A stretch of DNA of 64,000 bases from Olsenella intestinalis (GCF_023276655.1 NZ_JALGRK010000002.1:1-64000); one strand, 5' to 3'. Shown: positions 16,105 through 24,838, numbered from the stretch's first letter. The notes: a model not told the origin generated them from the sequence alone. Numbers and translations: made by a program.

Positions 16105-16274
16105 TGTCGTCCCCCTGCGGTCACAACTGGGTGAACCGACAAGCGTTTTGAGGGAGCCCATATATCGTCCCTATTACAGGTATCCTCCGTTGTCGGGGAA
16201 GCTGGAACAGGCGACGCGGGCACCCACCTTATGGAGGTGGGTTCATTTCGCAACCGCAGGGGGCGACTTTTTTT
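16105..16274 (+). ncRNA. ssrS: Probable 6S RNA
   Basis: A roughly 170-nt transcript is predicted. TATAGT at 16093-16098 would start it near 16105. Its two ends form a 15-bp closing stem (16106-16121 with 16253-16267, one bulged T), and seven T residues end it at 16268-16274. Inside, CCGACAA pairs with TTGTCGG to form a second helix, and the 3' side of the central bubble carries a 7-bp hairpin (CCCACCT/AGGTGGG). A long rod with a large central bubble and a 3' hairpin is the 6S RNA plan, which mimics an open promoter and sequesters housekeeping RNA polymerase. SRP RNA was considered and rejected because its GGAAGGAAGCAGCC-like apical motif is missing. Strong as a structured RNA, moderate as 6S. 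Confidence 0.65.
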
Positions 16275-16347
16275 GTGCGCCACGCCGTGCGCCTCGCGAG
16301 TGAGTTTCGCTGGTGAGGCGCACGTTGTCTGTGGGGCGCCGCGCGGG

Positions 16348-16357
16348 CGAGAAGAGC
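16348..16357 (-). repeat. Copy of dispersed 10-mer (CGAGAAGAGC on + strand)
   Basis: Exact reverse-complement copy of GCTCTTCTCG in the gap between the structured RNA and tRNA-Ala. Confidence 0.5.
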
Positions 16358-16394
16358 GTGCCCCCGTCCTTGGGACTTCATTTCAAATTCTCTG

Positions 16395-16423
16395 TTGACT
16401 TCGATTGGACGAATTGCGACAAT
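16395..16423 (+). promoter_or_regulatory. Promoter of tRNA-Ala
   Basis: TTGACT, a 17-base spacer and GACAAT, placing the start near 16430, about 13 bases before the tRNA. Confidence 0.6.
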
Positions 16424-16442
16424 GCCTCTTGCGCAATTCCTT

Positions 16443-16518
16443 GGGGATGTAGCTCAGCTGGGAGAGCGCTGCCTTCGCAAGGCAGAGGCCGAGGGTTCGA
16501 ATCCCTTCATCTCCACCA
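16443..16518 (+). tRNA. tRNA-Ala (anticodon CGC)
   Basis: Acceptor stem GGGGATG/CATCTCC, D arm GCTC-AGCTGGGA-GAGC, anticodon stem CTGCC/GGCAG around TTCGCAA (anticodon CGC at 16476-16478), T arm GAGGG-TTCGAAT-CCCTT and encoded CCA. CGC reads codon GCG, which is common in this GC-rich sequence. Confidence 0.96.
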
Positions 16519-16530
16519 TCTTGGACGTAC

Positions 16531-16558
16531 GCCCGGGTGCTTCGCATCCGGGCTTTTT
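16531..16558 (+). terminator. Terminator of tRNA-Ala
   Basis: Stem GCCCGGGTG/CATCCGGGC (one G-U pair) with loop CTTCG, followed by TTTTT, ending 17 bases before the next start codon. Confidence 0.88.
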
Positions 16559-16575
16559 CATATCGGTGGTGTCTC

Positions 16576-17523
16576 GTGCGTCATTGGCAATACGATAGCT
16601 GCGAGCTGTGCCCGCGCCACTGCGGCGCCAACAGGAGCAAGGGTTCCGTGGGCGTCTGCGGCGTCGGCGCGACGCCGATGGTCGCCCGCGCGGCGCTGCA
16701 CTTCTGGGAGGAGCCTCCCATCTCCGGCGAGGCCGGATCGGGCGCCATCTTCTTCTCCGGCTGCTCGCTGCGTTGCGTCTTCTGCCAGAACCACCAGATC
16801 AGCCAGGGTGCGTTCGGCGTCGAGGTCACCTCGGCGCGCATCGCCCAGATGATGCTCGAGCTCGAGGGCCAGGGCGCCCTCAACATCAACCTCGTCACGC
16901 CGTCCCACTTCGCGCCCCACGTCAAGGAGGCGGCTCTTCTCGCCCGCGAGGCGGGCCTTTCCGTGCCCATCGTCTGCAACACGAGCGGCTACGAGTCCGT
17001 CGAGGCCGTGCGCGAGCTCTCCGAGGTCGTCGACGTGTGGCTCACCGACTTCAAGTACGCCTCGCCCGAGCATGCCGCGAGCCTGTCGCGCGCGGCGGAC
17101 TACCCCGAGGTCGCCGCGGCGGCGCTTCGCGAGATGTTGGCCTCGCTCAGGCGCGCGGGCGGGCGCGCCGAGGCAGAGGACGGCTCCATGCGCCGCGGCA
17201 TCATCGTGCGCCACCTCGTGCTCCCCGGCCACGTCGACGACTCCATCGCGGTGCTCGACCGCGTGTGGGAGCTGTGCGGAAACGACGTCGACCTGTCGGT
17301 CATGAACCAGTACACGCCCAACGACCGCTGCCGCGAGCTCGGCGGCGACCTGGCGCGCGCGGTGAGCGACGAGGAGTACGAGGCCGTGCTCGACCACGCC
17401 GACGAGCTCGGCTTCGAGCGCATGTGGTGGCAGCAGGGCGGGACCGTCTCCGAGAGCTTCGTTCCCGCATTCGACACGACCGGCGTCGAGGGCCCCGAGC
17501 TTGACGCCATCAAGAACAGCTAG
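16576..17523 (+). CDS. AmrS/PflX-like radical SAM protein
   Basis: A radical SAM enzyme (315 residues) of the group named AmrS or PflX-like, related to pyruvate-formate-lyase activases. The N-terminal cluster CELCPRHCG and the radical SAM cluster GCSLRCVFCQNHQIS (CxxxCxxC, binding the 4Fe-4S cluster that cleaves S-adenosylmethionine) are both clear, with NLVTPSHF and LVLPGH further on. The glycyl-radical or other target is unknown; no partner gene such as an AMMECR1 protein is adjacent here. GTG 16576 gives a start just before the first Cys motif, preceded by a weak GGTGGT. The in-frame upstream ATG at 16537 lies in the tRNA-Ala terminator. Confidence 0.88.
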   Translation: MRHWQYDSCELCPRHCGANRSKGSVGVCGVGATPMVARAALHFWEEPPISGEAGSGAIFFSGCSLRCVFCQNHQISQGAFGVEVTSARIAQMMLELEGQGALNINLVTPSHFAPHVKEAALLAREAGLSVPIVCNTSGYESVEAVRELSEVVDVWLTDFKYASPEHAASLSRAADYPEVAAAALREMLASLRRAGGRAEAEDGSMRRGIIVRHLVLPGHVDDSIAVLDRVWELCGNDVDLSVMNQYTPNDRCRELGGDLARAVSDEEYEAVLDHADELGFERMWWQQGGTVSESFVPAFDTTGVEGPELDAIKNS

Positions 17524-17561
17524 CAACCAGGATCGGGGCTCGTCCCCGGCGAGGAGGAACC

Positions 17562-17876
17562 ATGTCCGAGAACACGCAGGGGCTGAGCGCCGAGGAGCGC
17601 GCCGAGCTCGAGCAGCTGCGCGCCGAGAAGGCCGCGCGCGAGCAGGCCGCCCGCGACCGCGCCGAGCGCGCCGAGCTCGAGCGTCTCAAGGCCGAGCGCG
17701 ACCGCAAGCGCGCCGAGGCCGAGAAGGACGCGCACGCCCGCGAGCTGCGCGAGCGCAACGCCAAGCTCATGGAGCCCGACGACGACCTGCGCATGCCCGT
17801 CGGCCAGAAGGTCGTGCTCGCCGTGGTCTTCGTCGCCGTCGTCGCGATCGTCTGCGTGATGCTCTTCACGCACTAG
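17562..17876 (+). CDS. Small tail-anchored coiled-coil protein
   Basis: A 104-residue protein not recognised as any named family. Residues 5-70 are an extremely charged Ala/Glu/Arg helix with heptad spacing, predicted to form a coiled coil. Residues about 82-101 form one hydrophobic helix (KVVLAVVFVAVVAIVCVML) at the C-terminus, so it should be anchored by its tail with the coiled coil in the cytoplasm. GAGGAGGAACC precedes ATG 17562. It follows the radical SAM gene by 38 bases and could share its transcript. No function is proposed. Confidence 0.8.
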   Translation: MSENTQGLSAEERAELEQLRAEKAAREQAARDRAERAELERLKAERDRKRAEAEKDAHARELRERNAKLMEPDDDLRMPVGQKVVLAVVFVAVVAIVCVMLFTH

Positions 17877-17904
17877 GACCAAGCGTCGCGCATGTGGAGT
17901 GGGG

Positions 17905-17913
17905 GAGAAGAGC
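17905..17913 (-). repeat. Near copy of the dispersed 10-mer (GAGAAGAGC on + strand)
   Basis: Nine-base match to the recurrent word in the gap before pncB. Confidence 0.35.
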
Positions 17914-18022
17914 CTCGCCTCGCTCGCGTCTCGCAAGGGGGAGAGCTGCGCAAGTGCTACCCTATGCTGCAGCGCTCCTCGCATAAAACTCGTGTCGTTT
18001 TTGCACCCGAAGGGAATGTCCC

Positions 18023-19510
18023 ATGGCACTGACAGACCAAACCAAGCCCACCGACGTCGCGCTCAACACTGACCTCTACGAGCTGACGATGGCCCAGGGC
18101 TTCTGGGAGTCGGGCATGGCCGACGCCGAGGGCTGCTTCAACGTCTTCTTCCGCGAGAACCCCTTCGGTGGCGGCTACGCCGTCGCCTGCGGCATGGGCC
18201 AGATCGCCGACCTCGTCGAGAACTTCTCGTTCGATGACGACGCGATCTCCTACCTTGCCTCGGTGCAGGCGCCCGGTGGCGGCCCCCTCTTCAAGCGCGG
18301 GTTCCTCGACTACCTCGCGGGCTTCAAGCTCCGCGTCTCCATCTGGGCCGTCCCCGAGGGCGAGCTCGTGTTCCCGCGCGAGCCGATGGTGCGCGTCGAG
18401 GGACCCCTCATCGACTGCCAGCTCATCGAGACCGCCCTGCTCAACCTCGTGAACTTCCAGACGCTCGTGGCCACCAAGACCGCGCGCGTCGTGCATGCGG
18501 CCGAGGGGCATGCCGTGTCCGACTTCGGCCTGCGCCGCGCCCAGGGGCCCGACGGCGGCCTCGCCGTGGCGCGCGCCTCCTACGTCGGCGGCGCGAGCTC
18601 GACCTCCAACGTGCTGGCCGGCAAGACCTACGGCATCCCCGTGTTCGGCACCCACGCCCACTCATGGGTCATGGCGTTCCCCACCGAGCTCGAGGCGTTC
18701 CGCGCCTTCGCTCGCACGAGCCCCAAGAACTGCGTGCTGCTGCTCGACACCTATGACGTGCACCAGGGCATCCAGAACGCCATCGTCGTCGCCAAGGAGA
18801 TGGAGGCCGCGGGCGAGCGCCTCGCCGCCATCCGCATCGACTCCGGCGACCTCGCGCGCCTCTCCAAGGAGACGCGCGCGGCCTTCGACGAGGCCGGCCT
18901 CGACTACGTGAGGATCTCGGTCTCCAACGACCTTGACGAGTACACGATCCAGTCTCTTCTCGCCCAGGGCGCGCCCATCGACTCGTTCGGCGTGGGCACC
19001 AAGCTCGCGACCTGCGACCCGCAGCCCTCGCTCGGCGGCGTCTACAAGCTCTCCGCCACGCGTGCGGCCGCCGGTGAGGCGTGGGAGCCGGTCATCAAGC
19101 TCTCCGAGATGGCCTACAAGCGCACGATCCCCGGCATCCAGCACGTCCTTCGCTACTACGACGCGTCGGGCTGCCCCGTCGGCGACATGGTGGTCGACGA
19201 CTCCTGCGCGGACGAGACGCGCTCCGGCACCATCGTCGACGTGCTCGACGACCTCACGACCTACGACGTGTCCGGGGCGGAGCCGCGCGAGCTTCTCGTC
19301 CAGCTCGTCGACGCGGGCGAGCGCGCGTGCGAGAACGAGCCGCTCGAGGCCGCCAAGGCGCGCTGCCGCGAGGCGCTGATGAGGCTCGACCCGGCGCACC
19401 GACGCTTCCTCAACCCGCAGATCTACCCCGTGGGCCTCGAGCCGGGCCTCGCGCGCCTCAGGGGAGAGCTCGCGCGCCGCGAGCGACGAGGGTCGGGGCG
19501 CAGCCTGTAG
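18023..19510 (+). CDS. pncB: Nicotinate phosphoribosyltransferase
   Basis: PncB joins nicotinate to PRPP with ATP use, forming nicotinate mononucleotide in the Preiss-Handler NAD salvage route. The 495-residue protein starts with the family signature TDLYELTMAQGF and contains THAHSWVM (the phosphorylated histidine region), DTYDVHQGIQNA, IRIDSGDLA and FGVGTKLATC, which line the PRPP and nicotinate sites. Length matches the longer Gram-positive type. ATG 18023 is preceded by GAAGGGA (18009-18015). It is flanked by gaps of 146 and 116 bases, so it may be transcribed alone. Confidence 0.95.
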   Translation: MALTDQTKPTDVALNTDLYELTMAQGFWESGMADAEGCFNVFFRENPFGGGYAVACGMGQIADLVENFSFDDDAISYLASVQAPGGGPLFKRGFLDYLAGFKLRVSIWAVPEGELVFPREPMVRVEGPLIDCQLIETALLNLVNFQTLVATKTARVVHAAEGHAVSDFGLRRAQGPDGGLAVARASYVGGASSTSNVLAGKTYGIPVFGTHAHSWVMAFPTELEAFRAFARTSPKNCVLLLDTYDVHQGIQNAIVVAKEMEAAGERLAAIRIDSGDLARLSKETRAAFDEAGLDYVRISVSNDLDEYTIQSLLAQGAPIDSFGVGTKLATCDPQPSLGGVYKLSATRAAAGEAWEPVIKLSEMAYKRTIPGIQHVLRYYDASGCPVGDMVVDDSCADETRSGTIVDVLDDLTTYDVSGAEPRELLVQLVDAGERACENEPLEAAKARCREALMRLDPAHRRFLNPQIYPVGLEPGLARLRGELARRERRGSGRSL

Positions 19511-19569
19511 GCGTTCGTTTCGACCGATTCACGAAGCAGCCACGCGTCTGATGTCTGATGCCCCCGCTC

Positions 19570-19578
19570 TGATAGACT
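19570..19578 (+). promoter_or_regulatory. Candidate argS promoter, extended -10
   Basis: TGATAGACT (TG, one base, TAGACT) lies 48 bases upstream of argS. No clear -35 is present. Confidence 0.35.
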
Positions 19579-19626
19579 CATCGAAGTGTCCGGCACGGCC
19601 GGTTAGAACAAGAAGGAGTAGTTAGC

Positions 19627-21471
19627 ATGCCCGAGACCATTGAAGAGCTTGTAAAGCAAGCCATTGCCGCCGCGCAGTCCGCAGGGACCCTGCCCGAGTT
19701 CGAGATCGAGGACTGCGGCGTCGAGCGACCCGCCGACACCTCCAACGGCGACTGGTCGTCCACCGTCGCGATGCGTTCGGCACGTCTCGCGCACATGGCC
19801 CCCGCCAAGATCGCCCAGGCCATCGTCGACAACATGCCCGCCAACCCCTCGGTCGCCAAGGTCGAGGTCGCTGGCCCCGGCTTCATCAACTTCTACATGT
19901 CCACCTCGGCCAACAACGACGTCTTCCGCGCCGTGCGCGAGAAGGGCGCCGACTGGGGCCGCGTGAACGTCGGCAACGGCCTCAGCACCCAGGTCGAGTT
20001 CATCTCCGCTAACCCCACCGGGCCCCTGCACGTCGGCCACGGCCGCTGGGCAGCCCTCGGCGACTCCCTCTGCAACGTGCTCGAGTTCGCCAACTTCAAG
20101 ATCCAGCGCGAGTACTACATCAACGACCACGGCTCCCAGATGGACGTCTTCGGTCGCTCCGTGGCGATGCGCTACCTCCAGATCGGCCAGATCTGCGCCG
20201 AGAAGAGCGTGGACGTCGACGCCGCGGCCGAGATCCTGATCGAGGACCGTGGCAACTTCGTCGAGGACGACAACGACGAGCACCCCGAGACCCACCCCTA
20301 CATGGACGCCTTCAACGAGGCGCTCGGCGGCAACTCCTACGGCGGCGACTACATCATCGACATCGCCAAGGAGTTCTGGGCCCACGACGGCGACAAGTGG
20401 ATGGAGGCCGACGAGCAGGCCCGCGACGACGAGTTCCGCGAGCGCTCCTACCGCTACATGCTCGCCCGCATCAAGAAGACCTGCGACCAGGCCCGCTGCG
20501 AGTTCGACGAGTGGAGGAGCGAGCGCTCCTTCTACGAGAAGGACGCCTCCGGCACCAGCATGGTCGACCGCGCCTTCGACACGCTGCGCAAGGACGGCTA
20601 CGTCTACGATGACGACGAGGGCGTCGTGTGGTTCAAGTCGACCGCCTTCGGCGACGACAAGGACCGCGTCCTCGTGAAGCACAACGGCGAGTACACCTAC
20701 TTCGCCTCCGATGTCGCCTACTGCCTCGACAAGTTCGACCGCGTCGACTACGAGATCAACATCTGGGGCGCCGACCACCACGGCTACATCAAGCGCGTCC
20801 AGTCCGTCGCCGAGGCCTTCGGCTACCCCGGCAAGTACGAGATCCTGCTCGGCCAGTTCGTCAACCTGCTCAGGAACGGCGAGCCGGTCCGCATGTCCAA
20901 GCGCAAGGGCACGATGATCTCCTTCCAGGAGCTGCTCGACGAGGTCGGCACCGACGCGACCCGCTACACGCTGATCAGCCGCTCCTCCAACCAGACCATC
21001 GACTTCGACATCGAGGCCGTCAAGCAGCGCTCCAACGCCAACCCCGTCTACTACGTGCAGTACGCCCACGCGCGCATCTGCTCGATCCTGCGCCGCGCCG
21101 CCGGCGTCACCGAGGACGAGGCGAAGGAGATGGGCATGGACGCCGTCGCGGCCAAGGCCATCGGCGACAACTACGACCTCGCTCTTCTCACCGATCCGAC
21201 CGAGGCCGCCCTGGCCCGCAAGATCTCGGAGTTCCCGGACCTCATCGCCGGTGCCGCCCGTGACCGCGCGCCGTTCCGCCTCACGCACTTCTGCGAGGAG
21301 CTCGCGAGCGCCTACCACGGCTTCTACGCCGCCTGCCAGGTGCTCCCGAACGAGGGCCGTCCGGTCGACCCCGAGCTCTCGCGCGCCCGCCTCGCCGCGT
21401 GCGACGCCGTCCGCATCAACCTCGAGGTCGCGCTCACGCTCATTGGCGTCACTGCGCCCGACGTGATGTAG
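19627..21471 (+). CDS. argS: Arginyl-tRNA synthetase
   Basis: ArgRS (614 residues) charges tRNA-Arg. It is class I: the HIGH signature appears as HVGH within NPTGPLHVGHGRWA, and the KMSKS region appears as RMSKRKGTMISF. The N-terminal additional domain (residues 1-110), the catalytic Rossmann fold with WGADHHGYI, and the helical anticodon-binding C-domain ending in LTLIGVTAPDVM are all in order. AAGGAG (19612-19617) precedes ATG 19627. It is flanked by a probable promoter and by an A/T-rich gap of about 200 bases. Confidence 0.97.
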   Translation: MPETIEELVKQAIAAAQSAGTLPEFEIEDCGVERPADTSNGDWSSTVAMRSARLAHMAPAKIAQAIVDNMPANPSVAKVEVAGPGFINFYMSTSANNDVFRAVREKGADWGRVNVGNGLSTQVEFISANPTGPLHVGHGRWAALGDSLCNVLEFANFKIQREYYINDHGSQMDVFGRSVAMRYLQIGQICAEKSVDVDAAAEILIEDRGNFVEDDNDEHPETHPYMDAFNEALGGNSYGGDYIIDIAKEFWAHDGDKWMEADEQARDDEFRERSYRYMLARIKKTCDQARCEFDEWRSERSFYEKDASGTSMVDRAFDTLRKDGYVYDDDEGVVWFKSTAFGDDKDRVLVKHNGEYTYFASDVAYCLDKFDRVDYEINIWGADHHGYIKRVQSVAEAFGYPGKYEILLGQFVNLLRNGEPVRMSKRKGTMISFQELLDEVGTDATRYTLISRSSNQTIDFDIEAVKQRSNANPVYYVQYAHARICSILRRAAGVTEDEAKEMGMDAVAAKAIGDNYDLALLTDPTEAALARKISEFPDLIAGAARDRAPFRLTHFCEELASAYHGFYAACQVLPNEGRPVDPELSRARLAACDAVRINLEVALTLIGVTAPDVM

Positions 21472-21553
21472 GTCGCCGTTCTGTTCGAGCCCCGATAATT
21501 CTTTCAGGATTACCTAAACGTCATAGAATGTCATAAAATTTCGGCCTGATGCG

Positions 21554-21562
21554 TGCTATAAG
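21554..21562 (+). promoter_or_regulatory. Extended -10 promoter for the winged-helix regulator leader
   Basis: TGCTATAAG (TG, one base, TATAAG) in the A/T-rich gap after argS. A transcript from about 21569 would pass through a terminator at 21620-21658 before reaching the gene at 21674. Confidence 0.45.
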
Positions 21563-21619
21563 TATTCGTGACGTTAGATAGACTGGGCTGGCCTGTGTTT
21601 TAGACCACGTAAAACCACT

Positions 21620-21658
21620 GCGCCCCGTTGACTCTTCAGCGGGGCGCTCGATTTTTTT
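21620..21658 (+). terminator. Intrinsic terminator directly upstream of the regulator gene
   Basis: A 12-bp stem (21620-21631 with 21636-21647, one G-U pair), loop CTCT, then TCGA and seven T residues. Only 15 bases separate it from the next start codon. It may end argS transcription, or act as an attenuator of the next gene. Confidence 0.8.
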
Positions 21659-21673
21659 AGACGAGGAGCTCTA

Positions 21674-22363
21674 GTGGAACACCGCGAGTACATTTCGATC
21701 CGACGCTCGTACAACCTGGTCCGTCAGGACCTGGACTCGTCGCGTCGACTCACGTTCCAGGAGCTTGCCGCCCTCTGTCGACTCTACAACTCCAAGTCGG
21801 GCCTCAAGACCTCCGACATCGCGGCCTATCAGGGGTGCCTCAGGCCTACGATGACGCACCGCACCAAGCACCTCGAGCAGCTCGGCCTCATCGGCCGCGA
21901 GCGCGGCGGCTCCGACCGTCGCAACGTCGTCTGCTTCGTGAGCGACGAGGGCACCGCCTACGTCAGGGAGGTCTCCGAGCGCATCTGCAAGCGCATTGGC
22001 GTCGGCCACTCGCTTGCGCGCACCACGCCTGAGCGCATCTGCCGCTACGTCGACGCCATGGGCTGCGTCGAGTGTGACGCCGGCGAGCTCATCCTGCTCG
22101 GCCTGCTGCTCATCGACGAGTCTCCCGTCTCCGTCTCGCGCGTCGTCGACGGCCTCGGCTTCCTCCAGCCGACGGTCTCCATGTCGATCTCGTCGCTCGA
22201 GGCCGACGGCCTCGTCGTCCGCGTCCCGATGGAGGGCCGTCGCTCCCAGGGCGTCATGCTGACCGACGCCGGAACGCACGCCGCCAAGGAGCTCGCCGAC
22301 AGGATCTCCGAGGTCATCGTCAGGCGCGGCGCCCGCAAGAAGGCGGCTGCCCAGCAGGCCTAG
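21674..22363 (+). CDS. MarR-like regulator with two winged-helix domains
   Basis: A 229-residue DNA-binding protein with two MarR-like winged helix-turn-helix units in one chain. Unit 1 (about 28-95) has the pattern LKTSDIAAYQGCLRPTMTHR followed by the wing GGSDRRNVVCFVSDEG. Unit 2 (about 130-210) has VSVSRVVDGLGFLQPTVS followed by MEGRRSQGVMLTDAG. Ordinary MarR proteins (about 140-160 residues) have one unit and dimerise; this could work as an internal pseudo-dimer. GTG 21674 has GAGGAG (21662-21667). The ligand and targets are unknown. It is followed by a 329-base gap in which I see only the rho promoter and weak hairpins. Confidence 0.8.
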   Translation: MEHREYISIRRSYNLVRQDLDSSRRLTFQELAALCRLYNSKSGLKTSDIAAYQGCLRPTMTHRTKHLEQLGLIGRERGGSDRRNVVCFVSDEGTAYVREVSERICKRIGVGHSLARTTPERICRYVDAMGCVECDAGELILLGLLLIDESPVSVSRVVDGLGFLQPTVSMSISSLEADGLVVRVPMEGRRSQGVMLTDAGTHAAKELADRISEVIVRRGARKKAAAQQA

Positions 22364-22512
22364 CTCGTCCCTGCGTCCCTTGATCCAGCCGCCCCGAGGG
22401 GCTGCCTTGCGCTGCGCGACCGCGCCTCGCAGGCCGTCGCGCTCGCATTGCTTGCGTCGGCGTCTCCGGCGCCTAACCCCAGCGCCGTTTGCGCCCGCCC
22501 GCAACAATGCAG

Positions 22513-22540
22513 TTGAACCATGGCGCAAATGTGGTATCGT
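22513..22540 (+). promoter_or_regulatory. Probable rho promoter
   Basis: TTGAAC, a 16-base spacer and TATCGT with an upstream TGG (extended -10). It gives a leader of about 145 bases that includes the hairpin TTGCGC-GAG-GCGCAA (22551-22565). Confidence 0.5.
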
Positions 22541-22692
22541 TTCTTTCGAATTGCGCGAGGCGCAATGAGTCATTCGGCATGATGCCGCCCACCTCACCAC
22601 AAGAGACCGCAGACCGCCCGCACGCGCCGCGTGCCGGATCTGCGTGAGGCCGTGCGGCCGTGTCCCTACCACACATCCAGAAAGGTTCCCAC

Positions 22693-24516
22693 ATGGCGGA
22701 AGAGAACGCAGGTTCCGACGTCGAGGCCCAGGCCCAGCTCCCGCTCGACGAGCCCAAGCCCGCTAAGCCCCGTCGTACGAGGCGCTCCAAGGCGAAGGCG
22801 TCCGACGAGGCGGCCGAGGTAAAGGCGGCCGAGAAGAGCACGGCCAAGGCAGAGGGCGACTCCGCTGCCGAGGACGGCGCCGCTGCGGACAAGGCCAAGC
22901 CCGCCCGCAAGGGTCGCTCCAAGCGCTCCAAGGCAGCCAAGGCCGAGGCCGCTGCCGAGAAGGGCGTCGACGACCTCAATCGCACCATCCAGGAGGCCAC
23001 GCAGGCGTCGTCCGTCCCCATGGGCGCGCCGGCGACCACGCTCGCCGAGGCCGATGGCGAAAAGGGCGGCCAGCAGGGCCAGCGCTCCTCTCGCCAGGAG
23101 GGGGAGGGCCGTCGCCGTCGTCGTCGCAAGGGCGACGCCTTCGACCAGCCCGGCTCCCAGAACAACAACTCCCAGCGACAGGGTCGCAACGGCCGTCGCC
23201 GCAACCGCAAGAACCAGCAGAACCACGTCGTCGAGCCCTCGCTCACGCGGGAGGAGCTCGAGGGCATGAAGGTCGCCGAGCTGCGCGTCAAGGCCGCCGA
23301 GCTCGGCGTCGAGCATGCGGGCGTGCGCAAGAAGGACCTCGTCGAGGCCATCTACGTCGCCGCGGCCGAGGCTGAGGGCTTCCGCGCGGTCGAGGGCGTT
23401 CTCGACTTCCAGAACGAGGGCTACGCGTTCCTGCGCACCGGCAACTACATGAAGGGCGACTCCGACGCCTTCGTCCACCAGCAGGTCATCCGCCAGTTTG
23501 GCCTGCGCCCGGGCGACTACGTCACCGGCTCGCTCGCCCCTGCCAAGTCGGGCAACAACAAGTTCCCGCCGCTGCAGAAGGTCGAGACGATCAACGGGCG
23601 CACCCCCGAGGAGATGAAGGTCCGTCCGCGCTTCCGCGACCTCACGCCCATCTACCCCAACGAGCGCCTCGTCATGGAGCACGGTAAGGACTCCGTCACC
23701 GGCCGCGCCATCGACCTCGTCGCCCCGATCGGCAAGGGCCAGCGTGGCCTGATCGTCTCGCCGCCCAAGGCCGGCAAGACCACGGTCCTCAAGCGCATCT
23801 GCCAGTCGATCGCCGCCAACAACCCCGAGGTCCACCTCTTCTGCCTGCTCGTGGACGAGCGTCCCGAGGAGGTCACCGACATGGAGCGCTCCATCCGCGG
23901 CCAGGTCGTCGCCTCGACCTTCGACATGCCCGCGAGCAACCACACGGCCGTCTCCGAGCTCGTGATCGAGCACGCCAAGCGCCTGGTCGAGATGGGGGAG
24001 GACGTCGTTGTCGTGCTCGACTCCATCACGCGCCTCGCCCGCGCCTACAACCTCGCGCAGCCCGCGAGCGGCCGCGTCCTCTCCGGCGGCGTCGACTCCG
24101 CGGCGCTCTACCCGCCCAAGAAGTTCCTCGGCGCCGCGCGCAACATCGAGGGCGGCGGCTCGCTCACGATCCTCGCCTCCGCGCTCGTCGACACGGGCTC
24201 CAAGATGGACGAGGTCATCTTCGAGGAGTTCAAGGGCACCGGCAACATGGAGCTCAAGCTCGACCGCGACCTCGCCGACCGCCGCATCTTCCCGGCCATC
24301 GACCCGGTCGCCTCGGGCACGCGCAACGAGGACCTGCTCATCGACGCCGAGCTCCAGCCCTTCGTCTGGGGCATACGCCGCATCCTCGCCAACATGAACA
24401 ACACCGAGCGCTCCGCCAGCGCCCTGGTCAAGGGTCTCAAGGCCACCAAGAGCAACGAGGAGTTCCTCATCCGCAGCGCCAAGAAGGCCCAGCAGAGCGA
24501 GTACTTCGGTGCCTAG
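22693..24516 (+). CDS. rho: Transcription termination factor Rho
   Basis: Rho is a hexameric RNA-dependent ATPase that ends transcription at untranslated RNA. This 607-residue form has a low-complexity N-terminal extension (residues 1-185, first Glu/Ala/Lys then Arg/Gln/Asn-rich), as in other high-GC Gram-positives. Then come the Rho N helix bundle (LTREELEGMKVAELR), the cold-shock RNA-binding domain (VLDFQNEGYAFLRTGNY), Walker A SPPKAGKTT, Walker B VVVLDSITRLARAYN and the secondary RNA site region GGGSLT. ATG 22693 has AAAGG seven bases upstream; an in-frame GTG at 22660 is less likely. E. coli Rho has 419 residues. Confidence 0.96.
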   Translation: MAEENAGSDVEAQAQLPLDEPKPAKPRRTRRSKAKASDEAAEVKAAEKSTAKAEGDSAAEDGAAADKAKPARKGRSKRSKAAKAEAAAEKGVDDLNRTIQEATQASSVPMGAPATTLAEADGEKGGQQGQRSSRQEGEGRRRRRRKGDAFDQPGSQNNNSQRQGRNGRRRNRKNQQNHVVEPSLTREELEGMKVAELRVKAAELGVEHAGVRKKDLVEAIYVAAAEAEGFRAVEGVLDFQNEGYAFLRTGNYMKGDSDAFVHQQVIRQFGLRPGDYVTGSLAPAKSGNNKFPPLQKVETINGRTPEEMKVRPRFRDLTPIYPNERLVMEHGKDSVTGRAIDLVAPIGKGQRGLIVSPPKAGKTTVLKRICQSIAANNPEVHLFCLLVDERPEEVTDMERSIRGQVVASTFDMPASNHTAVSELVIEHAKRLVEMGEDVVVVLDSITRLARAYNLAQPASGRVLSGGVDSAALYPPKKFLGAARNIEGGGSLTILASALVDTGSKMDEVIFEEFKGTGNMELKLDRDLADRRIFPAIDPVASGTRNEDLLIDAELQPFVWGIRRILANMNNTERSASALVKGLKATKSNEEFLIRSAKKAQQSEYFGA

Positions 24517-24551
24517 CAATCCTCACCACGCACACATTCCGGCTGACTCTT

Positions 24552-24596
24552 CGCCCGGGACCGCTTGCACCATTTCGCGGTCCCGGGCGCCATTTT
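24552..24596 (+). terminator. Terminator of rho
   Basis: Perfect 13-bp stem (24552-24564 with 24577-24589), 12-base loop, then CCATTTT. Confidence 0.75.
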
Positions 24597-24650
24597 GCGG
24601 CGGGCGGCGTAAATGCGGCGGCAAAGGGTGAACCTTTTACCCAATACCAC

Positions 24651-24678
24651 TTGCACGGGACACAAAAACTAGTACCAT
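24651..24678 (+). promoter_or_regulatory. Candidate promoter of the unknown membrane protein gene
   Basis: TTGCAC, a 16-base spacer and TACCAT, in the gap after the rho terminator. The leader to ATG 24839 would be about 155 bases. Confidence 0.4.
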
Positions 24679-24838
24679 CAGTTTCAGTTTGAGGCCAAGT
24701 CTCAAGCGCCAGACGACGGTAAACACACCTAACACGAAGCAGGCCGTTGTACTCATGATCGCCCCCTCGGGCATATCTGATGCACCATTCCTGTCTTCCG
24801 TCGCCCAGCGCGTGGGACGCATACGGAGGAGAGGCCGC

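Noticed and set aside
16105-16274. Signal recognition particle RNA for the structured RNA
   Set aside because: The conserved SRP apical motif is not present, and the central bubble with a 3' hairpin fits 6S RNA better.
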